Assembly: GCF_012033695.1 (NCBI RefSeq)
Contig: NZ_JAAVJI010000003.1
Location: 186,001 to 250,000 of the forward strand
DNA length: 64,000 nucleotides
Direction of reading: 5' to 3'
DNA from: Pseudomonas quercus
Lineage (GTDB): Bacteria > Pseudomonadota > Gammaproteobacteria > Pseudomonadales > Pseudomonadaceae
Both the position numbers and the translations under genes were made by a program. This document shows, piece after piece, positions 39,714 to 51,119 of the stretch; within the stretch, counting starts at the first letter, position 1, and each line of letters starts with the position of its first letter. The notes beneath the pieces are model-generated. The model saw only the letters and a program-made list of their open reading frames with translations. It ran no database searches and was not told the DNA's origin.

Positions 39714-42281
39714 TCAGGCGTTGGCCAATGTTCCACCTACCCTGGGCTGCATAGGCAGCGTAGGCGCATGAGGATCTGCAGCTACTGAATTTCGCCAGGC
39801 CGACAGCCAGACCTCGCTGTGGGAGTCCCATACTTCGTGGTGCAGACGGCTCAGAGCCACTGGGTCACTAAGCAGGTACAACCTTGCATTGCCCTCCAGT
39901 GCACCTGGGCCACCGGCCAAGGCTTTGCCTACCATGGCTTCGCGCATGGCTTCCACTGGCTGCGCCTGACCGTGACGTGACGTGGCCAAGGCACAGGCCA
40001 GGGCGTTCTGACGAGGGTCTACTACTGCCCGTACAAAGCCCTGGTGCAGTGCATGAGCCCGGTTTTCTTCTGTGTAGGCGTCAGTCGAAATCAGTTCCTG
40101 CGGCGTGTCGTACTCCTCCGGAATCAGGAACATCTTCTCCTTTCTAGCCTTAAGCCCCAGGTTCGTGCGGCTGGAAATCACCGACACGGGAATGGACAAC
40201 ATCAGCGACACCACGATAGGCGCCAACCACCACAGGAAGCTTGGGTTAAGGGCAGTCACCAGCAGTGCCCATAGCAAGCCAAGCAGCGTCTGTGGCCCAT
40301 GCCGGCGTACCGCTTCGCCCCACGGGGTAGAGTCATCGTCGCGCTGTGGCGAGTTCCAGGTCGCCGCCCAGCCCAGGAATGCGGCCAGCACAAAGCGGGT
40401 ATGGAAAATCATCCGCACCGGTGCCAACAGCATGGAGAACAGCATTTCCAGCAACATGGACAGCGTAACGCGGATGCCGCCGCCGTACTCTTTCGCACCT
40501 TTAGCCCAGATCAGGATGATGCTGAGCAGCTTGGGCAGGAACAGCAGCACGATCGTGGTGGAGAACAGGGCAATGGCTTTATCCGGATGCCACTGTGGCC
40601 ACAGCGGGTACAGCTGCCGTGGCTCCATGAAGTACGTAGGTTCCATCAAGGTATTGACCGCCAGCAAGGCCGTGGACAGCACCAGGAAGAAGAACCACAG
40701 GGGCGCAGACAGGTAGGACATCACACCCGTCAGGAATACCGCCCGGTGAACCGGGTGCATGCCCTTTACCAGGAACAGCCTGAAGTTCATCAGGTTACCG
40801 TGGCACCAACGCCGGTCCCGCTTGAGTTCATCGAGCAGGTTGGGTGGCAGCTCTTCGTAACTACCGGGTAGGTCATAGGCGATCCATACCCCCCAACCCG
40901 CGCGGCGCATCAGTGCCGCTTCGACGAAGTCGTGGGACAAGATGGCCCCTGCGAATGCACCCTTGCCAGGCAGGGGTGCCAAGGCACAGTGCTCGATGAA
41001 GGGCTTCATACGAATGATCGCGTTGTGCCCCCAGTAGTGGGACTCACCCAACTGCCAGAAGTGGAGGCCGGCAGTGAAGAGAGGGCCGTATACCCGCGTG
41101 GCGAATTGCTGCAGGCGAGCGTACAGGGTATCCATGCCAGAGGCCTTGGGCGCGGTCTGGATAATGCCTGCGTCTGGCGTGGCCTCCATCAGCCGTACCA
41201 GCGAGGTAAGGCATTCACCGCTCATCACGCTGTCGGCATCCAGCACCACCATGTAGCGGTAGTCCGAACCCCAGCGGCGGCAGAAGTCATCCAGGTTACC
41301 GCTCTTGCGCTTCACGCGGCGGCGACGGCGGCGATAGAAGATCCTGCCAAAGCCCTTCGTTTCGCGACAGACATCCATCCAGGCCTGCTGCTCGGCTACG
41401 GCAATGTCGCCGTCGTAGCTATCGCTGAGGATGAAGAAGTCGAAACGGTCCAGGTCGCGCGTCGCCGCAACGGACTCGAAAGTCGCACGCAGGCCTGCGA
41501 ACACACGAGGCACATCCTCGTTACAGATAGGCATCACCAGCGCTGTACGTGCGCCGGGCTCTATGGGCTCGTTGCCAGCACTTGCCCCAGAGATACGGTA
41601 CTTGTCGCGGCCGGTCAGCAGCTCCAGAAAGCCCATGAGAGCGGTCCAGAACCCCGCCGACACCCAGCAGAACAGGATGCCGAACAGGATCAGGATGCTG
41701 GTTTGCAGCACATAGGGCAGCACTTGCTGAGCCGTTTGAAGGAGGGGTTGGTGGATGACCTCGTTCAGGTCCACCATGGCCCAGCCTTGGTAGGGCATGA
41801 TGCCCTTCATGTAGTAACCCGCGACGAGGGTTTGCCCCAACATGAGCACCAGCAGGATATAGCGACGGATAGAGCCGACTGTACGCCACCGTGCCTTAGG
41901 CAGGTCTCGCTTGTCACTGGTGGGCTGTGGCGGTATGCCTTTGCCCAGCAAGCGACGCCAGCCACGTGCCACGATGTTGGTTTTCCACGGCTCCGGGACC
42001 ATTTTGGTACGGCGAATGGGCGGAGTAGCCTTCAGGCGTACCCGGCCAGCGGCATCCACCGCAAGCATTTCGTGGTCTTGGAGTTCGGCAGCCGAGTCGA
42101 TGGCAAGGCGACTGGCAACGGAGGCCTGCGCCCCTTCCCCAGCCGCAGAAGGCTGTGAAAGGCGCTGATGCAGGTCTGCAAACGAGCCACTCTGCGCCAG
42201 TTCATTGCGCTGCTCCGGGCTCAGCGGCAAATGCGCCAGATACTCGGAGAGCGTTTCGGGGCGTTCCATTGAGTTACTCAT
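39714..42281 (-). CDS. opgH: Periplasmic glucan glucosyltransferase OpgH (MdoH)
   Basis: Inner-membrane GT2 enzyme that polymerises the beta-1,2 glucose backbone of osmoregulated periplasmic glucans from UDP-glucose. 855 residues, close to family length. A soluble N-terminal region is followed by membrane helices (about 140-165 and 190-215) and then the catalytic domain: [20 protein letters not shown] and the RDRRWCHGN motif. A multi-helix C-terminal half and long cytoplasmic tail follow. The start overlaps the opgG stop by 8 bases. Expression in relatives rises at low osmolarity. Confidence 0.95.
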   Translation of the reverse strand: MSNSMERPETLSEYLAHLPLSPEQRNELAQSGSFADLHQRLSQPSAAGEGAQASVASRLAIDSAAELQDHEMLAVDAAGRVRLKATPPIRRTKMVPEPWKTNIVARGWRRLLGKGIPPQPTSDKRDLPKARWRTVGSIRRYILLVLMLGQTLVAGYYMKGIMPYQGWAMVDLNEVIHQPLLQTAQQVLPYVLQTSILILFGILFCWVSAGFWTALMGFLELLTGRDKYRISGASAGNEPIEPGARTALVMPICNEDVPRVFAGLRATFESVAATRDLDRFDFFILSDSYDGDIAVAEQQAWMDVCRETKGFGRIFYRRRRRRVKRKSGNLDDFCRRWGSDYRYMVVLDADSVMSGECLTSLVRLMEATPDAGIIQTAPKASGMDTLYARLQQFATRVYGPLFTAGLHFWQLGESHYWGHNAIIRMKPFIEHCALAPLPGKGAFAGAILSHDFVEAALMRRAGWGVWIAYDLPGSYEELPPNLLDELKRDRRWCHGNLMNFRLFLVKGMHPVHRAVFLTGVMSYLSAPLWFFFLVLSTALLAVNTLMEPTYFMEPRQLYPLWPQWHPDKAIALFSTTIVLLFLPKLLSIILIWAKGAKEYGGGIRVTLSMLLEMLFSMLLAPVRMIFHTRFVLAAFLGWAATWNSPQRDDDSTPWGEAVRRHGPQTLLGLLWALLVTALNPSFLWWLAPIVVSLMLSIPVSVISSRTNLGLKARKEKMFLIPEEYDTPQELISTDAYTEENRAHALHQGFVRAVVDPRQNALACALATSRHGQAQPVEAMREAMVGKALAGGPGALEGNARLYLLSDPVALSRLHHEVWDSHSEVWLSAWRNSVAADPHAPTLPMQPRVGGTLANA

Positions 42282-44013
42282 CGGCAGGCAACTGGTAGCT
42301 CCAGGTTTCGGTCAGCGCTTCTTCAGTCTTGACCGGTTCAGCCGGCTGTGGCGCGGCTTGTGCTTCTACAGGGGCTGCGGCTTTTTCAGCGGCCTTGTCA
42401 TGCTTGCCACCTTTCTTGTGGCCATGGGCAGGCTCTTCGGCCTTGGTTTCAGCCACAGGCTTGGGCGGGTCCACCGGAACCACGTCCTGTACCAGGGCGG
42501 CGCGCATTTCAACCGGCTTGCTGCCGTCCTTGACCTTGACCCGCAACGTCAGGCGCCAGCCCTGTGTTTCCGGATTGTAGCGAACGTTGTTTTCTACCAG
42601 CTCAGCGTTGTCGCCAACACTGACTTGGCTACGCACGCTAGCGTCGTCCAGCAGAGACTTGAGCTTCGGCCCTTCGAAATCGACCAGGAAGGCCACGCTG
42701 CCGTCAGGCTGGCGAACCAGGTTGGACTGTTTCACGTCGCCGGTGGAGCGAAGGGTCTGTTTAACCCAGGCGATATCAGGCGAGTGCAGTTCGGCCTCGT
42801 CGGCTGTCCAGTGAATGCGATAGTTGTGTTCCAGTGGCTCACCGGCCTCAGGCATTTTTTCCGGGCTCCAGAACGCAACGATGTTGTCGTTGGTTTCATC
42901 GGCAGTCGGAATCTCAACCAGGTCTACAGTGCCCTTGCCCCAGTCACCGCGAGGTTCGATCCAGGCACTGGGGCGGCGGTCGTAACGGTCGTCCAGGTCT
43001 TCATAGCGGCCGAACTCGCGGCCACGCTGTAGCAGACCGAAGCCCTTCGGGTTCTCAACAGTAAAGTTGCTGACCGACAGGTGCTTGGGATTGTTCAGCG
43101 GGCGCCAGATCCATTCGCCACTACCGGCATGAATGGAAAGGCCGGTGGAATCATGGAGCTCATGGCGGTAGTTGAGCACACGAGACGGCTGGTTGGAGCC
43201 GAACAGGAACATGCTGGTGAGCGGCGCTACGCCAAGGCGGCTAACGTGATCACGCAGGTAGACGCGCGATTGTACGTCTACCACGCTGTCCGTACCTGGG
43301 CGCAGCACCATGCGGTACGCACCAGTGGAACGGGGGGAATCGAGCAGCGCATAGATGATCAGCTGCTTGTCTTCAGGATTGGGCTTCTCTACCCAGAATT
43401 CGGTGAAGCGCGGGAATTCCTCGCCAGAAGGCAAAGCGGTGTCGATTGCCAGGCCGCGTGCGGAGAGGCCATAGGTCTGGCCCTTGCCTACTACACGGAA
43501 GTAGCTGGCACCGAGCAGGGTCATCACTTCGTCCTGCTTGTCCGACTTGTTCAGCGGGTACAGTACACGGAAGCCGGCCCAACCCAGGTTCTCAGTAGAC
43601 TTGGGGTCGAATTGCACATCACCGAAGTCGAAACGTGCAGGGTCGTATTTGATTTCCTCGACCGAGTTGGCGGTCACTTCGTTGACTTTTACGGGTGTAT
43701 CGAAGTGCATGCCCTGGTGGTAGAACGACAGCTTGAAGGGCGTTTTGTCGTCGGCCCATTGGGCCTTGTCGGTGCGGAACTGGATTTTCTGGTAATCCGC
43801 AAACTTCATGTCACGGAATTGAGGCGGGAGGTTGCTTTTGGGCGCTTCGAATTTCTGCCCGGCAAGGTCCTTTGCCCTTGCTGCAACATCGTCCAGGCTA
43901 AAGGCCCACAGTTGCCCAGCGCCAAACAGGCAGAACAGTGCAGAGCCCGCCATCAGGGCCTTGCGCAAGCGTTTGCTGGTTGTTCCTGGTGTGTTACATG
44001 GACTGACAATCAC
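42274..44013 (-). CDS. opgG: Periplasmic glucan biosynthesis protein OpgG (MdoG)
   Basis: Periplasmic protein needed for branching or release of the glucan made by OpgH. 579 residues with a signal peptide ([21 protein letters not shown]), a large beta-sandwich domain (about 45-400, [20 protein letters not shown]) and a smaller immunoglobulin-like domain. Unusual for the family, the C-terminal about 70 residues are Lys/Ala/Pro-rich ([20 protein letters not shown]) and probably disordered. The 276 bases upstream to dtd (44014-44289) should contain the promoter; I see no clear -35/-10. Confidence 0.95.
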   Translation of the reverse strand: MIVSPCNTPGTTSKRLRKALMAGSALFCLFGAGQLWAFSLDDVAARAKDLAGQKFEAPKSNLPPQFRDMKFADYQKIQFRTDKAQWADDKTPFKLSFYHQGMHFDTPVKVNEVTANSVEEIKYDPARFDFGDVQFDPKSTENLGWAGFRVLYPLNKSDKQDEVMTLLGASYFRVVGKGQTYGLSARGLAIDTALPSGEEFPRFTEFWVEKPNPEDKQLIIYALLDSPRSTGAYRMVLRPGTDSVVDVQSRVYLRDHVSRLGVAPLTSMFLFGSNQPSRVLNYRHELHDSTGLSIHAGSGEWIWRPLNNPKHLSVSNFTVENPKGFGLLQRGREFGRYEDLDDRYDRRPSAWIEPRGDWGKGTVDLVEIPTADETNDNIVAFWSPEKMPEAGEPLEHNYRIHWTADEAELHSPDIAWVKQTLRSTGDVKQSNLVRQPDGSVAFLVDFEGPKLKSLLDDASVRSQVSVGDNAELVENNVRYNPETQGWRLTLRVKVKDGSKPVEMRAALVQDVVPVDPPKPVAETKAEEPAHGHKKGGKHDKAAEKAAAPVEAQAAPQPAEPVKTEEALTETWSYQLPADE

Positions 44014-44289
44014 GAGCTACCCTCGCCGAAAAACTGATATTGAACCAACGACCAGCTGCGGTTGCCGGGTTGGCGAGCATTGTTCCGACTCCGAAAGGGG
44101 CTAATGATTCCCTAGCGGCCACGGCCCAGCACTCACGTTAGAACACAACCGGGGGATCAAGCCTGTGGAGCCCCCCCGGCGCGCGATTATCTAGCACCCT
44201 GCGAAACAACGCATCAGGGCATAGGAAGAATTTTTGCTGCAAAACGGCAGATCTTAGCCCAGAAGGCACTATTTCATCGGCAGGGCTGC

Positions 44290-44727
44290 TTAGACCTCAA
44301 GCATGAACGTCACAGGGCCGTCATTGACCAGATGAACCTGCATATCTGCGCCGAAACGGCCGCTGGCTGTGCCTGGGTGCTGTTGCTGGGCTTGCCCGAG
44401 CAAGTAGTCGAACAGCTCGCGTGCCAGTGGGGGTGGAGCTGCCGTCGAAAAACCAGGGCGCAGGCCGCTGCGTGTGTCGGCAGCCAAGGTGAACTGCGAC
44501 ACCAACAACAGCCCCCCGGCCACATCGCTCAGCGAACGGTTCATGCGGCCCTCAGGGTCGCTGAATACGCGATAGTTGAGCAGCTTGTGCAAGAGCTTGT
44601 CAGCCTGTGCCGGTGTGTCGTGCGGTTCCACGGCCACCAGCACCAGCAACCCTTGCCCTATGGCCCCCACGGTTTCACCTGCAACATCTACTCGCGCATT
44701 GGCCACGCGTTGCAGCAGGCCCTTCAT
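44290..44727 (-). CDS. dtd: D-aminoacyl-tRNA deacylase
   Basis: Removes D-amino acids mischarged onto tRNA. 145 residues. The family motifs are visible: [20 protein letters not shown] and the Gly-cisPro-type [11 protein letters not shown] at the C terminus. Overlaps the pip stop by 4 bases (ATGA), giving a pip-dtd pair. Confidence 0.96.
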   Translation of the reverse strand: MKGLLQRVANARVDVAGETVGAIGQGLLVLVAVEPHDTPAQADKLLHKLLNYRVFSDPEGRMNRSLSDVAGGLLLVSQFTLAADTRSGLRPGFSTAAPPPLARELFDYLLGQAQQQHPGTASGRFGADMQVHLVNDGPVTFMLEV

Positions 44728-45695
44728 GCTTCTTCGAGCGGCAGGTCCAGCAGGCGCCGGGCCATTTGGTCAGCAGCACGGACCAGTGCATCGATGATGC
44801 CCGGCTCGGAACTCGCATGGCCGGCATCTCGAATCACCTGCAGCTCGCTGTTCGGCCAGGCATGGTGCAGTTCCCAGGCATTATCCAGCGGGCAGATCAC
44901 ATCATACCGGCCGTGGATGATGACCGCTGGCAGGTGAGCGATCTTGGGCACGTCACGGATCAACTGATCGGGCTCAAGGAACGCGTTGTTGATGAAGTAG
45001 TGGGTTTCGATACGGGCAATGGACAACGCCCGTTGCGGCTCAGAGAAACGGTCTACTACCAGTGGGTTAGGGCGCAAGGTGGCGGTACGGCCTTCCCAGG
45101 TAGACCAGGCCTTGGCGGCATGCATCTGTGCGATCTGGTCGCTGCCGGTCAGGCGCTTGTGGAAGGCCTTGAGCAGGTCCCCGCGCTCGTCTGGCGGAAT
45201 CGGCGCCAGGTAATCCTGCCAGTAGTCAGGGAACAGCCGGTTGGCACCGCTTTGGTAGAACCACTGAAACTCTTGCGGGCGGCACAGGAACACGCCCCGC
45301 AGGATAAGGCCGTGAACGCGCTCTGGATGGGCCTGCGCGTAGGCCAGCGCCAGGGTCGAGCCCCAGGAACCGCCAAACAGGACCCACTTTTCGATCCCTA
45401 GATGTTCACGTATGCGCTCGATGTCACGCACCAGATCCCAGGTCGTGTTGTTTTCCAGGCTGGCGTGAGGTGTGGAGCGGCCACAGCCTCGCTGGTCGAA
45501 CGTGACGATGCGGTACAGGTTGGGGTCGAAGTAGCAGCGGCTGGCCGCATCGCAACCGGTGCCCGGCCCCCCGTGCAGAAACAGTACCGGCAAACCCTCC
45601 GGGGAACCACTTTCGTCAACATACAGTACATGGGGCTCATCCACGGCAAGATCATGCCGTGCATAGGGTTTGATCTGCGGATACAGGGTCAGCAT
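44724..45695 (-). CDS. pip: Proline iminopeptidase
   Basis: Alpha/beta-hydrolase (peptidase family S33) that releases N-terminal proline. 323 residues. HGGPGTGC oxyanion region, [11 protein letters not shown], nucleophile Ser in [13 protein letters not shown] (near 113), Asp in [10 protein letters not shown] and His in [10 protein letters not shown] complete the catalytic machinery. Located 67 bases after hutG and before dtd. Confidence 0.95.
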   Translation of the reverse strand: MLTLYPQIKPYARHDLAVDEPHVLYVDESGSPEGLPVLFLHGGPGTGCDAASRCYFDPNLYRIVTFDQRGCGRSTPHASLENNTTWDLVRDIERIREHLGIEKWVLFGGSWGSTLALAYAQAHPERVHGLILRGVFLCRPQEFQWFYQSGANRLFPDYWQDYLAPIPPDERGDLLKAFHKRLTGSDQIAQMHAAKAWSTWEGRTATLRPNPLVVDRFSEPQRALSIARIETHYFINNAFLEPDQLIRDVPKIAHLPAVIIHGRYDVICPLDNAWELHHAWPNSELQVIRDAGHASSEPGIIDALVRAADQMARRLLDLPLEEA

Positions 45696-45762
45696 CGGGC
45701 GCTCCGAAAGGGGTTGGTCAGCCGTAGGCCATCATAAACCTGAATCGGCTGAATATGCTTGC

Positions 45763-46569
45763 CTAAACGCTTCGGTGATTTGCCGTGCCCCACGCCAGCA
45801 TCGTTTCCAGCAATTGGCGCAATACCTGCCGAGTAGGCTCGGCAACGTCGGGCAAATACTCGAATGGCGCTTGCTCACTCATATAGGTGGCCTGCCCCAA
45901 TTCCAGCTGTACGGCATGGACACGGTTCGCCGGTGCGCCGTAGTGGCGAGTGATGTGGCCGCCTTTGAATCGGCCGTTGAGCACATGGGTATAGCCCTGG
46001 GCCTGAGCGCATACCTGCTCCAGCTGAGCAGCCAGTGCCGGAGCGCAACTGGCGTTGTTGAACGTACCGAGGTTGAAATCCGGCAGCTTGCCCTCGAACA
46101 ACCGGGGAACGCGGGAACAGATAGAGTGCGCATCCCATAGCAGTGCGTACCCATGAATGCTCCGCAGGCGCGCCAGCTCATCGGCGATTTTCTGATGGTA
46201 GGGGCGCCATATGCCTTCAAGGTAGCGGGCACGCTCCTGGCTGGAGGGCGCCTGGCCCGGTTTGAACAGTGGCGTGCCGTCAAACAGCGTGTCGGGATAC
46301 AAGCCCGTGGTGGCACCGGCATAGAGCGGCTGGTCGTCATCAGGGCGGTTCAGGTCGATAACGAACCGTGAGTACTGGCCAACCAACAGGCTGGCGCCTA
46401 GCCCGCTGGCAAAGTCGTAGAGCCGCGGAATGTGCCAGTCCGTATCCGGCAGCGTTCGGGCGGCCTCCACCAGCCCTTCCTCAACGACAGGGGTAAGGCG
46501 CAGCCCCGCATGGGGCACGCTGATCAGCAGCGGTGAGCTGCCAGCGCTGAAAGTAAAGGTATCGTTCAT
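45763..46569 (-). CDS. hutG: N-formylglutamate deformylase HutG
   Basis: Last step of the five-step Pseudomonas histidine route: N-formylglutamate to glutamate and formate. 268 residues from the ATG at 46569. Belongs to the FGase family, with [16 protein letters not shown] (about 19-34), [17 protein letters not shown] and [18 protein letters not shown], whose His/Asp/Arg residues are typical. Its ATG overlaps the hutI stop (ATGA). Pairs with HutF, which supplies formylglutamate. Last gene of the hut transcript. Confidence 0.94.
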   Translation of the reverse strand: MNDTFTFSAGSSPLLISVPHAGLRLTPVVEEGLVEAARTLPDTDWHIPRLYDFASGLGASLLVGQYSRFVIDLNRPDDDQPLYAGATTGLYPDTLFDGTPLFKPGQAPSSQERARYLEGIWRPYHQKIADELARLRSIHGYALLWDAHSICSRVPRLFEGKLPDFNLGTFNNASCAPALAAQLEQVCAQAQGYTHVLNGRFKGGHITRHYGAPANRVHAVQLELGQATYMSEQAPFEYLPDVAEPTRQVLRQLLETMLAWGTANHRSV

Positions 46570-47780
46570 TGGCGTGCCTGCGTGAAGTTGAGTTCCGCCC
46601 CATGGCGGATGATGCGTTTGTCCAAATCTCCGCCTAACCAGTAGGCCAGGTCTGCGGGCTGCTCGATATCCCAGGCTACGAAGTCTGCTACCTTGCCCTC
46701 CTCCAGCGAACCGTGGCTGCTGCCCAACCCAAGTGCCCGCGCAGCATGCAATGTCACACCGGCCAGTGCCTGCTCGGGCGTGAGGCGGAACAGCGTGCAC
46801 GCCATGTTCATCATCAGGCGCAGTGACAAGGTTGGCGAGGTGCCGGGGTTGCTGTCTGTTGAAAGAGCTATGGCCACGTTGTGGTCATGAAGCGCCTGCA
46901 TAGGCGGCAAGCGGGTTTCACGGAGGAAATAAAAGGCACCCGGCAGCAATACCGCTACCGTGCCTGCGGCGCCCATGGCGGCTGCATCAGCGCTGGTCAT
47001 GAACTCCAGGTGGTCTGCCGACAGTGCCTGGTAGCGTGCGGCCAGGCTAGCCCCACCCAGGGAGGACAACTGCTCGGCGTGCAGTTTTACAGGCAGGCCA
47101 AGGCGCGCGGCCGTCTGGAACACTTGCTCCACCTGAGCAGGAGAAAACGCCAGGTACTCGCAAAACGCGTCTACGGCATCGACCAGGCCTTCGCTGGCCA
47201 GCGCAGGCAGCAATTCGTTGCAGACATAGCCGATGTACCCTGCCGCGTTGTCCTTGTACTCGGCCGGAATGGCATGAGCGGCCAGGCAAGTTGCCTTGAC
47301 GGTAACCGGCAGTTCGGCACCCAACCGGCGAATCACCCGCAGCATCTTGCGCTCGCTGGCCAAGTCCAGGCCATAGCCGGACTTGATTTCCACCGTGGTG
47401 ACGCCCTCGCGCTGAAGGCACGCAAGACGGCGGCGGGCACTGTTAAACAGCTCTTCTTCAGTGGCGGCGCGCGTGGCCCGCACGGTATTGGCAATACCTC
47501 CGCCACTGGCAGCGATATCGGCATAGCTCACGCCTTGCAGGCGTTGCTCGAACTCGCCACTACGGTTGCCGCCGTACACCAGGTGTGTGTGGCAGTCGAT
47601 CAGGCCAGGTGTTACCCAATGCCCTTGCAGGTCCACCTGCTCGTCTGAAACCGGCGCCTGGGCCAAGGGGCCTATCCACTGAATAACCCCAGCCTCGGTT
47701 ACGATCCCCGCGTTTTCAATGATCGAATAGCGCCCTTCGGCAAGGGTCGCTGCATGGCAGTTGTGCCATAGCGTTGGCAT
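46566..47780 (-). CDS. hutI: Imidazolonepropionase HutI
   Basis: Hydrolyses imidazolone-5-propionate to N-formimidoyl-glutamate. 404 residues from the ATG at 47780, which has a GGAGG site. Amidohydrolase fold with metal-binding [17 protein letters not shown], substrate region [34 protein letters not shown] and [10 protein letters not shown]. Complete. In other pseudomonads a histidase gene lies just upstream; here only a short repeat separates it from hutV. Confidence 0.96.
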   Translation of the reverse strand: MPTLWHNCHAATLAEGRYSIIENAGIVTEAGVIQWIGPLAQAPVSDEQVDLQGHWVTPGLIDCHTHLVYGGNRSGEFEQRLQGVSYADIAASGGGIANTVRATRAATEEELFNSARRRLACLQREGVTTVEIKSGYGLDLASERKMLRVIRRLGAELPVTVKATCLAAHAIPAEYKDNAAGYIGYVCNELLPALASEGLVDAVDAFCEYLAFSPAQVEQVFQTAARLGLPVKLHAEQLSSLGGASLAARYQALSADHLEFMTSADAAAMGAAGTVAVLLPGAFYFLRETRLPPMQALHDHNVAIALSTDSNPGTSPTLSLRLMMNMACTLFRLTPEQALAGVTLHAARALGLGSSHGSLEEGKVADFVAWDIEQPADLAYWLGGDLDKRIIRHGAELNFTQARQ

Positions 47781-47836
47781 CTGAACCTCCGTCGTCAGGC
47801 CAACCAGGTTGGCGCTGGTTTGTTTAGTTGTGAGCC

Positions 47837-47900
47837 CCAAGCTGCAAGCTGCAAGTGGCTCATGGCTTATGGCTTATGGCTTGAAGCTTGAAGTTTGCCG
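47837..47900. repeat. Short inverted repeat cluster at the hutI/hutV junction
   Basis: CAAGCTGCAAGCTGCAAG, a GGCTTATGGCTTATGGCTT tandem stretch, then CTTGAAGCTTGAAG fill the 121 bases between hutI and hutV. Related to the gltB/gltD repeat at 7270-7358. It marks the spot where hutH would be expected. Confidence 0.65.
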
Positions 47901-47901
47901 C

Positions 47902-48717
47902 TCAAAGCCTACCGTTAGCCCCCTGCACGAACCGGGCTACGTAGTCATCCGCTGGGTGCTGAAGTATGTGATTGGGGGTGCCCACCTGAACCAGGCGGCC
48001 ATCCCGCAAGATGGCAATGCGGTCGCCAAGGCGCAGCGCTTCGTCAAGGTCGTGGGTAATGAATACGATGGTCTTGTGCAGGCGGCCTTGCAGCTCGCGC
48101 AACTGTGCCTGCAAGTCTGCGCGAATCAGCGGGTCAAGCGCGCTGAAAGCCTCGTCCAGCAACAGGATGGGGGTGTCGGTGGCCAAGGCGCGGGCCAGGC
48201 CCACCCGCTGTCGCATGCCGCCAGACAGCTGCTCTGGCCAGTGCTGTGCATAGCCTTCAAGGCCCACCTGGCTGATCCAGTGATGCGCCCGCTCCCGGCA
48301 AGTAGCGGCGGAGTCACCGCGTAGCCTGAGCCCATAGGCCACGTTATCCACGACATTTTTATGGGGCAGCAAGCCAAACCCCTGGAACACCATGCTGACG
48401 TCGCGCCGGCGGAATTCGCGCAAGCGGGGCGCACCATAGCTCAGCACATTCTCCCCTTGCACAAGCACCTCGCCCCGTGAAGGCTCGATCAGCCGGTTCA
48501 AGTGCCGCACCAGCGTGGACTTGCCCGAGCCGGACAAGCCCATGATCACGAACACTTCTCCAGCTTCAATGTTCAAGGACACGTCTGTCACCCCCACCAC
48601 ACAACCGGTATCGGCCAGGATGCGGGCCTTGTCGGCGCCTGCATCCAGCAGCTTGAGCGCCTGTTCAGGGCGAGGGCCGAATACCTTGGTCACGTGGCGC
48701 AGTTCGATAAGGCTCAT
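47902..48717 (-). CDS. hutV: HutV, ATP-binding subunit of the hut ABC transporter
   Basis: Energises an osmoprotectant-type (ProV family) importer, in hut loci for histidine or urocanate-related substrates. 271 residues from the ATG at 48717. An N-terminal extension typical of the family (LLDAGADKARILADTGCVVG), Walker A GLSGSGKSTLVRHLNRL, Q-loop MVFQGFGLLPH, signature LSGGMRQRVGLARALA, Walker B ILLLDEAFSALDP and His in FITHDLDEALRLGD. No C-terminal CBS domains. Starts at the last base of hutW. The partner binding protein gene hutX is not in the locus. Confidence 0.88.
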   Translation of the reverse strand: MSLIELRHVTKVFGPRPEQALKLLDAGADKARILADTGCVVGVTDVSLNIEAGEVFVIMGLSGSGKSTLVRHLNRLIEPSRGEVLVQGENVLSYGAPRLREFRRRDVSMVFQGFGLLPHKNVVDNVAYGLRLRGDSAATCRERAHHWISQVGLEGYAQHWPEQLSGGMRQRVGLARALATDTPILLLDEAFSALDPLIRADLQAQLRELQGRLHKTIVFITHDLDEALRLGDRIAILRDGRLVQVGTPNHILQHPADDYVARFVQGANGRL

Positions 48718-49565
48718 CAGCGCACCCTCCGGCGAGGCTGACCATAGGCCTGGGTAATACGGTCGATCACGATTGCCAAGGCCACGATCGCCAGCCCGGC
48801 TTCCAGGCCTTTGCCTACATTGAGCGTCTGGATACCGGCGAGCACGTCCTCCCCCAGCCCACGTGCGCCGATCATGGACGCGATCACCACCATGGACAGC
48901 GCCAGCATGGTGGTCTGGTTGATACCGGCCATGATGCTGGGCAGCGCCAAGGGTAGCTGCACGCCGGTCAGTTGCTGCCAAGGGCTGGCGCCGAAGGCGT
49001 TGACGGCTTCCATTACCTCCCGGTCTACCTGGCGAATACCCAGTTCGGTCAGGCGAATGACCGGGGCAATGGCATAGACCACGGTGGCGAAGATGGCGGG
49101 CACCTTGCCCAACCCGAACAGCATCAACACGGGAATCAGGTAGACGAAGCTGGGTAATGTCTGCATCACGTCCAACAAAGGCAGCAACACTGCGCGCACC
49201 CGCGCAAAACGGGCGGCAAGCACGCCCAAGGGCACGCCGATAACAACAGCCAAGGTAGTGGCCACCAGAACCAGTGCCAGGGTTTGCAGCAGTTTGTCCC
49301 ATAAGCCGACGGCGCCCACCATAAACAGCAAGCCCGCCATCAGTGCCCCCATGTACCAACGCCGGCTGGCATGCCAGGCCAGCCCTGCCACAACGAGCAA
49401 CAGCAGCCACCAGGGCGTTGCCCGCAACAGGCTCTCCAGCCCCACCAGCACACCGAGTAGAGCATCGGACACCTGCCGCAGGTTGTCTCCGTAACGACCC
49501 ACCAACAGGTCGACCCAGGTATTGACCCAATCGGCAATGGAAAACGTAAAGCTGTCTGGAAACAT
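48717..49565 (-). CDS. hutW: HutW, permease subunit of the hut ABC transporter
   Basis: 282-residue ProW-type permease. Six or seven predicted helices (WWLLLLVVAGLAWHASRRW; LLFMVGAVGLWDKLLQTLAL; LPSFVYLIPVLMLFGLGKVP). The EAA-type loop 'VDREVMEAVNAFGASPWQQL' contacts the ATPase. Next to hutV with TGATG coupling. No substrate-binding domain is fused, and no hutX precedes it; the 58 bases between it and the NCS1 permease are too short to hold one. Confidence 0.88.
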   Translation of the reverse strand: MFPDSFTFSIADWVNTWVDLLVGRYGDNLRQVSDALLGVLVGLESLLRATPWWLLLLVVAGLAWHASRRWYMGALMAGLLFMVGAVGLWDKLLQTLALVLVATTLAVVIGVPLGVLAARFARVRAVLLPLLDVMQTLPSFVYLIPVLMLFGLGKVPAIFATVVYAIAPVIRLTELGIRQVDREVMEAVNAFGASPWQQLTGVQLPLALPSIMAGINQTTMLALSMVVIASMIGARGLGEDVLAGIQTLNVGKGLEAGLAIVALAIVIDRITQAYGQPRRRVR

Positions 49566-49623
49566 GGGCTGCGCTCGTCATGGCTATATCACCATCCTAG
49601 GACAGCAACGACAGCGCAGCGGC

Positions 49624-51084
49624 TCATACCACACCCACCCCGCCCAACTGTTGATCTGTCTCATCTCTGGCATCCGCCGGCAGGATCAGTTGAGCAGGCA
49701 CTGGCCGGGGCCAGCGGCGCGCAGCCCAGTAGTACACCACGGCCGGCACCACCAGGCCGATGATCCATGAGATGTCCGTGTCGCCCAGGTGCGCTACCAG
49801 AGGCCCGGTGTAGAAATGCGTGGCAATGAACGGCATCTGAATGAGCACACCCAGCACATACACGGTGATCCCTAGCACATTCCAGGCGCCATAGCGGCCT
49901 TGAGGGTCGTTGAGCGCCGGCAGGTCATAGCGCTCCTGGCTGATGGCGTAATAGTCCACTAGGTTAATGGCGCTCCAGGGTGTAAAGAACGCTAGCAGAA
50001 ACAGGATAAAGGCCGAGAAGTCCTTGAGAAACGAATCCTTGCCCAGCAAGGCCAGGCTGGTCGATACCAGCACCATGCACAGGATGCACAGCGTTCGCAC
50101 GGTGGGGCTGATCCGGCGTTGGCCGGACAACCCCGTAACAATAGTCGCCACCGACATAAAGCTGCCGTAGGCGTTGAGAATGGTGATGGTGAGCTTCCCA
50201 AAGGCGATGCTGAAGTACAGCAGGGCGGCGACCACCCCTGTGCCGCCCAGCCCGACAATGAACGCTACTTCGTGGTGCGCGAAGCCTTTACCCGCCAACG
50301 CTGCGGCAAAGACCCCGAACACCATGGCGGCCTGCGCGCCGATCACTGAACCCAGGCCGACTGCCCAGAAGGTGCCCGCCGCCGACGTATTGCGCGGCAG
50401 GTAACGGGAGTAGTCCGCTACATAGGGGCCGAAGGCGATCTGCCAAGAGGCCGACAGGGATACGGCCAGCAGGAAGCTGCTCAGGGAGAAATGCCTGTTG
50501 GCCAGCAGTGCCGACATGTCATTGCCAGCCAGTAAGGCATAGAACAGGTAGGCGAACGCCAGCACGCCCAACACGCTGGCTATGCGGCCTACCAGATGAA
50601 TGACCCGATAGCCGAATACGGTGAACAGCACGATGATGGCGGCGAACAGGCCGATGCCCTGCCAGTCCGCCAAACCGGTCAATTGCGCAATGGCCTGCCC
50701 GGCCAGTACCGAGCCGCTGGCCGAAAAGCCTATGTACATCAGGCACACCAGCACTAAGGGAATCACCGCGCCGTAGACACCGAACTGCACCCGGCTGGAG
50801 ATCATCTGCGGCAACCCCAGGCGCGGGCCTTGGGCAGCATGCAGGGCCATGACGGCCCCGCCCAGCAGTTGCCCGATCAGCAAGCCCACCAGCGACCAGA
50901 ACACATCACCTCCCAGTACCACGGCCAGCGCGCCCGTTACGATGGCGGTGATCTGCAGGTTCGCGCTCAGCCACAGGCTGAACTGGCTACCTAACCGGCC
51001 ATGGCGCTCGACCTCCGGGATGTAGTCGATGGAGCGCTGCTCGATCAACGGCTGGTTTACAGGTTCACGCGTATCTACGGGCAT
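49624..51084 (-). CDS. NCS1-family permease, probable urocanate transporter (HutTu)
   Basis: About 486 residues with twelve predicted helices, of the cytosine/purines/uracil/thiamine/allantoin family. ATG at 51084 with GGAGA before it. Diagnostic stretches are QFSLWLSANLQITAIVTGAL, GPRLGLPQMISSRVQFGVYG and AFGPYVADYSRYLP. In the P. fluorescens hut locus a gene of this family next to hutU (hutTu) takes up urocanate, so the same role is likely here, from position after hutU. A nucleobase substrate is the alternative. Confidence 0.82.
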   Translation of the reverse strand: MPVDTREPVNQPLIEQRSIDYIPEVERHGRLGSQFSLWLSANLQITAIVTGALAVVLGGDVFWSLVGLLIGQLLGGAVMALHAAQGPRLGLPQMISSRVQFGVYGAVIPLVLVCLMYIGFSASGSVLAGQAIAQLTGLADWQGIGLFAAIIVLFTVFGYRVIHLVGRIASVLGVLAFAYLFYALLAGNDMSALLANRHFSLSSFLLAVSLSASWQIAFGPYVADYSRYLPRNTSAAGTFWAVGLGSVIGAQAAMVFGVFAAALAGKGFAHHEVAFIVGLGGTGVVAALLYFSIAFGKLTITILNAYGSFMSVATIVTGLSGQRRISPTVRTLCILCMVLVSTSLALLGKDSFLKDFSAFILFLLAFFTPWSAINLVDYYAISQERYDLPALNDPQGRYGAWNVLGITVYVLGVLIQMPFIATHFYTGPLVAHLGDTDISWIIGLVVPAVVYYWAARRWPRPVPAQLILPADARDETDQQLGGVGVV

Positions 51085-51119
51085 ACCATGTCTCCAAAGC
51101 GCGGGAGGAAGGGAAAGCG

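Noticed and set aside
40932..42158. Plus-strand open frame of 408 codons opposite opgH
   Set aside because: Shadow of OpgH; His/Gln-rich translation typical of antisense in GC-rich DNA.
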